Assembly: GCA_021294835.1 (NCBI GenBank) | Contig: JAJTDF010000003.1 | Span: 25,662 to 89,661 of the forward strand | From: Planctomycetaceae bacterium | Lineage (GTDB): Bacteria > Planctomycetota > Phycisphaerae > Phycisphaerales > UBA1924 | DNA: 64,000 nt | Direction: 5' to 3' | Shown here: piece by piece, positions 59,229-64,000 of the stretch | Position numbering within the stretch: the first letter of the stretch is position 1 | How the letters are laid out: every line of letters begins with the position of its first letter | Notes under the pieces: model-generated | The model's input: only the letters and a program-made list of their open reading frames with translations | Databases searched by the model: none | What the model was told of the DNA's origin: nothing | Program-made: the position numbers and the translations under genes

Positions 59229-60512
59229 TCACAGCCCCAGCAGCAACCGCTCCGGCCGCTCCAGACCGTTCTTGATCGCCACCAGGAACTGCACCGCGTC
59301 CGACCCATCCAGCAGCCGGTGGTCGTAGCTCAGCGCCAGGTACATCATCGGCCGCAGCGCAATCTGCCCGGGCTTATCCGGGTCTTCCACCGGACGGTTC
59401 TTGATCGCGTGCATGCCCAGAATGGCGCTCTGCGGCGAGTTGAGGATCGGCGTGGAGATCAGCGAGCCGAACACCCCGCCGTTGGTGATCGTGAACGTGC
59501 CGCCCTGCAGATCGTCCAGCGTCAGCTTGCCGTCGCGGGCCTTGGTCGCCAGCTCCTTGATGCCCGACTCGATCCCCGCGAAGCTCAGCGCTGCGCAGTT
59601 CCGCAGCACCGGCACCGTCAGGCCCTTGGGCGTGCTCACCGCCACAGCAATGTTCACCGCCTCGTGGTGCTCCACTTCCAGCCCGCCCGAAGCACCCTTG
59701 ACGATCTGGCTGTTCACCGCCGGGAACTGCTTGAGCGCCACCGTCGCCGCCCGCACGAAGAACGACATGAAGCCCAGCCCCACCGCGTTCTTCTTCTCAA
59801 ACTCTTCCTTGTACCGCTTGCGCATCTCCATCACCGCCGTCATGTCCACCTCGTTGAAGGTGGTCAGCATGGCCGCCGTGTGCTGCGCCTCCACCAGCCG
59901 CTGCGCGATTCGCTGCCGCAGGGGCGTCATCGGCGTCCGCTTCACCCCGCCCACCGCCGCCGGTGCTGCGACAGCCGCCGGGGCCGCAGCCGCCCGGGGG
60001 GGCGTCGCAACCGCCACCGCCGTCCCGCCGCCCTTGCCCGCCACCGCCTCCAGCACATCCTGCTCACGCACCCGCCCGCCCGGCCCCGTCCCCGCCACCT
60101 TGGCCAGGTCCACCCCGTGCTCATCGGCCAGCTTCTTGGCCAAGGGGGTCGCCCGCACATCCGCCCCGTTGGCTGCGTGCCCGTTGCTCGCCGGCGCCGC
60201 CGCGGCAGGAGCAGCCGCCACCGCCGCGGGCGCAGCAGGCGTTGCCGCCGGTGCACTGGCCGCGGCACTCGCGCTCTCGTCCACCGTCCCCACGCTCGAA
60301 CCCACCTCCACCGTCTGCCCCACCGCCGCCCCATGGCTCAGCCGCCCGGCCGCCGGAGCGGTGATCTCCGCGGTGATCTTGTCGGTCTCCAGATCCATCA
60401 CCACTTCGTCGCGCTTGACCATCGCCCCGTCCGGCTTGTGCCACTTGGCCACAACGCCCGTCCGCACCGACTCGCCCATTTCCGGAATCACGATCTTCAC
60501 CGCCATGGCCAT
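59229..60512 (-). CDS. sucB: 2-oxoglutarate dehydrogenase E2, dihydrolipoyllysine-residue succinyltransferase
   Basis: [45 protein letters not shown] lipoyl domain; [48 protein letters not shown]. Confidence 0.94.
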   Translation of the reverse strand: MAMAVKIVIPEMGESVRTGVVAKWHKPDGAMVKRDEVVMDLETDKITAEITAPAAGRLSHGAAVGQTVEVGSSVGTVDESASAAASAPAATPAAPAAVAAAPAAAAPASNGHAANGADVRATPLAKKLADEHGVDLAKVAGTGPGGRVREQDVLEAVAGKGGGTAVAVATPPRAAAAPAAVAAPAAVGGVKRTPMTPLRQRIAQRLVEAQHTAAMLTTFNEVDMTAVMEMRKRYKEEFEKKNAVGLGFMSFFVRAATVALKQFPAVNSQIVKGASGGLEVEHHEAVNIAVAVSTPKGLTVPVLRNCAALSFAGIESGIKELATKARDGKLTLDDLQGGTFTITNGGVFGSLISTPILNSPQSAILGMHAIKNRPVEDPDKPGQIALRPMMYLALSYDHRLLDGSDAVQFLVAIKNGLERPERLLLGL

Positions 60513-60555
60513 GCGCTCCAACCCCCCTCGGGTTGTCACCCGCCGCCCCGCTCGG

Positions 60556-61305
60556 TCACTTCTCCCCCAGTGTAGCGATCGCCCCCGCCGACCACGCGCG
60601 GGCCAGCCCCACCACCTGCTCATGGCTCTCCGCGATCCACCCCGCGCCCGCCTCCCGCAGCACATCCGCCCACTCACCCCGCCCCCGCAGGTGCGATCCC
60701 CCCAGAAACCCCACCACCCGCATCCCCGCCCCCGACGCCGCCCGCACCCCCAAGGGCGTGTCCTCCACCGCCATGCACGCCCGTGCCGCCACCCCCAGCC
60801 CGCCCGCCGCCTTCAGATACACATCCGGCGCCGGCTTCGGCTGGGGCACTTCCGCCCCGGAATGCAGCCGCCCTTCCCACCACCCACGCCCCGCCGGCCC
60901 CTCCCCCGCGTCCATCAGCCCCGTCAGCCCCAGCGTGAACCGCATGTACTCCGGCCCGCTGTTGCTCGCCACCGCCACCGCCAGCCCCGCGCTCGCCAGC
61001 CCTCGCACCGCCTCCCCCGCCCCAGCCACCATCGCCAGCCGCCCCGGAAAGTGCTCTCGCACCCGCCGGTCCAGCTCGGCCCCAAACTCCGCCGGCAACT
61101 CCCGCCCCGTCTCCGCCAGCACAATCCGCCGCACCCCCGTCACCCCGTGCCCCAGGAACTTCCGCCCGCACGCCTCCGGCGAGATGTCATACCCCCACGC
61201 CGACAGCGCACCGGCCACCAATTCGTCGCTCAGGTGCTCCGAGTCGATCAGCACGCCATCCAGGTCAAACACCACCGCCCGTAGCGCCGGCCACTGGTCC
61301 GCCAT
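60556..61305 (-). CDS. HAD family phosphatase (beta-phosphoglucomutase/phosphoglycolate phosphatase-like)
   Basis: [23 protein letters not shown]...[17 protein letters not shown]...[44 protein letters not shown]. Confidence 0.9.
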   Translation of the reverse strand: MADQWPALRAVVFDLDGVLIDSEHLSDELVAGALSAWGYDISPEACGRKFLGHGVTGVRRIVLAETGRELPAEFGAELDRRVREHFPGRLAMVAGAGEAVRGLASAGLAVAVASNSGPEYMRFTLGLTGLMDAGEGPAGRGWWEGRLHSGAEVPQPKPAPDVYLKAAGGLGVAARACMAVEDTPLGVRAASGAGMRVVGFLGGSHLRGRGEWADVLREAGAGWIAESHEQVVGLARAWSAGAIATLGEK

Positions 61306-61370
61306 GGAATCACCACCTGACGCCACGCCGGCGCTCCTCGTTCACCCACACACCGCGCCCGCGCTCCGCC

Positions 61371-62711
61371 TTACACCAGCAGGCTCGCCGGCTTCTCCAG
61401 CATCTCCTTCACCGTCGCCAGATACGCCGCCGCCATGGCGCCGTCGATGATCCGGTGGTCGCTGCTCATGGTCATCTGCATCTCATGCCCGACCACGATC
61501 TCGTCCTTCCCGTTCACCGTCCGCACCACCGGCTTCTTCACCGCAGCGCCCACCGCGAGGATCGCCGCGTTGGGCGGGTTGATGATCGCCGTGAAGTGCT
61601 CCACGCCGAACATGCCCAGGTTGCTGATGGTGAAGGTGCTGTCGGACATGTCCTCCACGCTCAGGCCCTTGCTGCGGGCCTTGTCGGCCAGCGCCTTGGT
61701 CTCGCCGGAGATCTGCCGCAGGCCCTTGCCATCCGCGTTGCGGATCGTCGCCACCACCAGCCCGCCGCCCTTCTCCATCGGCAGGCTCACCGCCACGCCC
61801 ACGTTCACCGTGTCCAGCAGCTCGATGGCCTCGGCGCCCTTGGCCCCGCTCCAGCGGCTGTTGATGTGCGGGTGCTGGTGCATCGCCAGGGCGCACGCCC
61901 GCACGATGAAGTCGTTCACCGACAGCTTCACGCCCTGCCCGGCCAGCTGCTCGTTCAGTTGCCCGCGCAGCCCCAGCAGCGTGTCCATCGCCACCGCCAC
62001 CGTCACCTGATAGTGCGGGATCGTCGTCTTGCTCTCCACCAGCCGCGTCGCGATCGTCCGCCGCATGGTGCTCAGGCTCACCGTCTGCCGCTTCAGCCCG
62101 CCCACCACCGGCATCGGCGCCGGAGCCGGCCGGCTTGCTGCAACCGGGGTCGCGGCAGGTGCCGGAGCGGCCGAAGCCGCCCGCGCCGCCGCCACCGTCG
62201 CGCCGCCCGAGGCCAGCACAGCCTCCACGTCACGACGCGTGATGCGGCCCGACGGGCCCGTGCCCGTCACGCTGCTCAGGTCCACCCCGCTGTCCGCCGC
62301 AATCTTCCGCGCCAGGGGCGACGCGAACACCCGCTCGCTGCTCTGCCCGCCGCCCATCGTCGCCGTCGCCGTGGCGCCCGCGCTGTGCACGCCGTTGGCG
62401 CTCCCGCCGGCGGTCGCCGCCGCCGGCTCAGCCTTCTTCCCGCCCGCCGCCCCTGCTGCCGCCGGCGCATCGGTCCCGCCCTCCCACCGCAGAATCACCG
62501 TCCCCACCGGCGAGGCTTGGCCTTCCTTCACCGCCAGTTCACCCACCACCCCGTCCTCAAACGTCTGCAGCTCCATGGTGGCTTTGTCGGTCTCAATGTC
62601 CGCGATCACATCGCCGGACTTGACCTTCTGGCCCTGCTTCACGTGCCACTTCACAATCGTGCCCACTTCCATGGTGTCCGAAAGCCGGGGCATCGTCAGG
62701 TTCTTCGCCAT
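61371..62711 (-). CDS. Pyruvate dehydrogenase complex E2 (dihydrolipoamide acetyltransferase)
   Basis: MAKNLTMPRLSDTMEVGTIVKWHVKQGQKVKSGDVIADIETDKATMELQ; peripheral subunit-binding FASPLARKIAADSGVDLSSVTGTGPSGRITRRDVE; SSDHRIIDGAMAAAYL. Confidence 0.94.
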   Translation of the reverse strand: MAKNLTMPRLSDTMEVGTIVKWHVKQGQKVKSGDVIADIETDKATMELQTFEDGVVGELAVKEGQASPVGTVILRWEGGTDAPAAAGAAGGKKAEPAAATAGGSANGVHSAGATATATMGGGQSSERVFASPLARKIAADSGVDLSSVTGTGPSGRITRRDVEAVLASGGATVAAARAASAAPAPAATPVAASRPAPAPMPVVGGLKRQTVSLSTMRRTIATRLVESKTTIPHYQVTVAVAMDTLLGLRGQLNEQLAGQGVKLSVNDFIVRACALAMHQHPHINSRWSGAKGAEAIELLDTVNVGVAVSLPMEKGGGLVVATIRNADGKGLRQISGETKALADKARSKGLSVEDMSDSTFTISNLGMFGVEHFTAIINPPNAAILAVGAAVKKPVVRTVNGKDEIVVGHEMQMTMSSDHRIIDGAMAAAYLATVKEMLEKPASLLV

Positions 62712-62793
62712 CGCCGCGCTCCAATCCCCCCCGGGTTCCGCCCCACCCCGTGCCGCCCGCCGCCGCCGATCATCACCCCCGCCCCGGCCGTGC

Positions 62794-63831
62794 CTACAGC
62801 CGGTGCAACGCCGCCTTCACCGCCGTGATGATCTTCCCCTTGTGCGGCAGATACTCCGCCTCCAGGTTCTTCGCATACGGCGTCGGCACATCATCGCTGT
62901 TCACCCGCAGCGGCTGGTGGTCCAGGTAGTCAAAGCCCTTCTCCACCACCTGCGCAATCACCTCGCTGGCCACGCTGGCAAACGGCCAGCTCTGGTCCAC
63001 CACCACAATCCGGTTCGTCTTCTTCAAACTCCGGATGATGCTCTCGGTGTCCAGCGGACGCACCGTCCGCATGTCCAGCACGTCGCAGGTGATCCCGTCC
63101 TTCTCCAGCTCCTTCACCGCCTCAAGGCAGAAGTTCACCGGCCGGCCGAACGACACCAGCGTGCAGTCCGTCCCCTCGCTCCGCAACGCCGCCTGCCCGA
63201 ACGGGATGTAGTACTCCTCCGCCGGCACGTGCCCCTTGTCGCTGAGCATCCGCTCAGACTCAAGGAAGAACACCGGGTCATCATCCACGATCGACGTCTT
63301 CATCAACCCCTTGGCGTCGTACGGACAGCTCGGAATCGCGATCTTCAGCCCCGGCACGTTGCTGTACAGCGCCTCCACGCACCAGCTGTGCGTGCTGCCC
63401 AGCTGCCCGCCCGCCCCATTGTTCCCCCGGAACACCACCGGACAGCCCCACTGCCCGCCGCTCATATACAGCATCTTCGGCACGTTGTTCAGCAACTGGT
63501 CCGCCGCCACCAGGCTGAACGACCACGACATGAACTCGATGATCGGCCGCAGCCCGTACATCGCCGCGCCCACCGCCAAGCCCGCAAACCCGTTCTCGCT
63601 GATCGGCGAGTCGATGATCCGCGACGGCCCGAACTCCTCCAGCATCCCCTGGCTGACCTTGTACGCGCCGCTGTAGTACGCGACCTCCTCACCCATGAGG
63701 AACACGCGGTCGTCGCGCCGCATCTCTTCGCTCATCGCCTCGCGCAGGGCCTCGCGGAACTGCAACTGGCGGTCCCCCTCGCGGCTCGGGAGGGGCTTGA
63801 ACAAGTCGCTGCGAAGCGTGCCGGTGACCAT
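62794..63831 (-). CDS. Pyruvate dehydrogenase E1 component, beta subunit
   Basis: QFREALREAMSEEMRRDDRVFLMGEEVAYYSGAYKVSQGMLEEFGPSRIIDSPISENGFAGLAVGAAMYGLRPIIEFM... Confidence 0.95.
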   Translation of the reverse strand: MVTGTLRSDLFKPLPSREGDRQLQFREALREAMSEEMRRDDRVFLMGEEVAYYSGAYKVSQGMLEEFGPSRIIDSPISENGFAGLAVGAAMYGLRPIIEFMSWSFSLVAADQLLNNVPKMLYMSGGQWGCPVVFRGNNGAGGQLGSTHSWCVEALYSNVPGLKIAIPSCPYDAKGLMKTSIVDDDPVFFLESERMLSDKGHVPAEEYYIPFGQAALRSEGTDCTLVSFGRPVNFCLEAVKELEKDGITCDVLDMRTVRPLDTESIIRSLKKTNRIVVVDQSWPFASVASEVIAQVVEKGFDYLDHQPLRVNSDDVPTPYAKNLEAEYLPHKGKIITAVKAALHRL

Positions 63832-64000
63832 CGGAGTGATACCTTCCAAAGTGCGAACACATCAACGTGGACAGGGAACCGCCATGATAGCGGGGGCAGC
63901 CGCGCCCTGCACCGCCCCTCTCCCCTGCACGGGGCCCCAGAACCCCAATCCCCGCCCGCCACCCCCCACAAAATCGCATATGCACGCAAACCGCCCCCCC

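Overview
High-GC bacterial window. The protein signatures suggest a planctomycete, probably Phycisphaerae-like: a LEPRxLL-like N-terminal motif, a GC-type dockerin, a 'PAPG...RRRRR' C-terminal sorting signal, an Hc1-like mini-histone and bactofilins. The taxonomy is an inference. Most of the window is ordinary chromosomal gene content. On the - strand there is an RND efflux permease (cut by the left edge) with its adaptor. Bactofilin genes follow, then a giant ~4.27 kaa beta-solenoid-like secreted protein. Next come pheA, an Hc1-like gene, a FabZ-like gene, sucA, a DUF1254 protein, an ABC exporter, two CxxCxxCC proteins, a cyclodeaminase and ispF. Further on are a pseudopilin-like protein, a lone nuoB, and a formylglycine-generating enzyme with a sulfatase and a HAD protein. 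A glmU(N)-prs-rplY-pth-rpsF-//-ssb-rplI information-processing cluster with a tRNA-Gln(TTG) follows. The right part holds a GC-dockerin protein, a cyclophilin, an AbiEi/AbiEii toxin-antitoxin pair, SpoIID, dprA, lexA, a LuxR-type regulator, sucB and pdh E2/E1beta. The most striking accessory feature is the abiEi-abiEii operon. It sits exactly between two copies of a perfect 48-bp direct repeat, and one copy forms the 3' end of the upstream cyclophilin gene, which resembles a minimal integrated cassette. Many very long ORFs in the supplied track are GC-rich antisense shadows and were rejected. All calls come from reading the sequence and ORF track; no database search was run.
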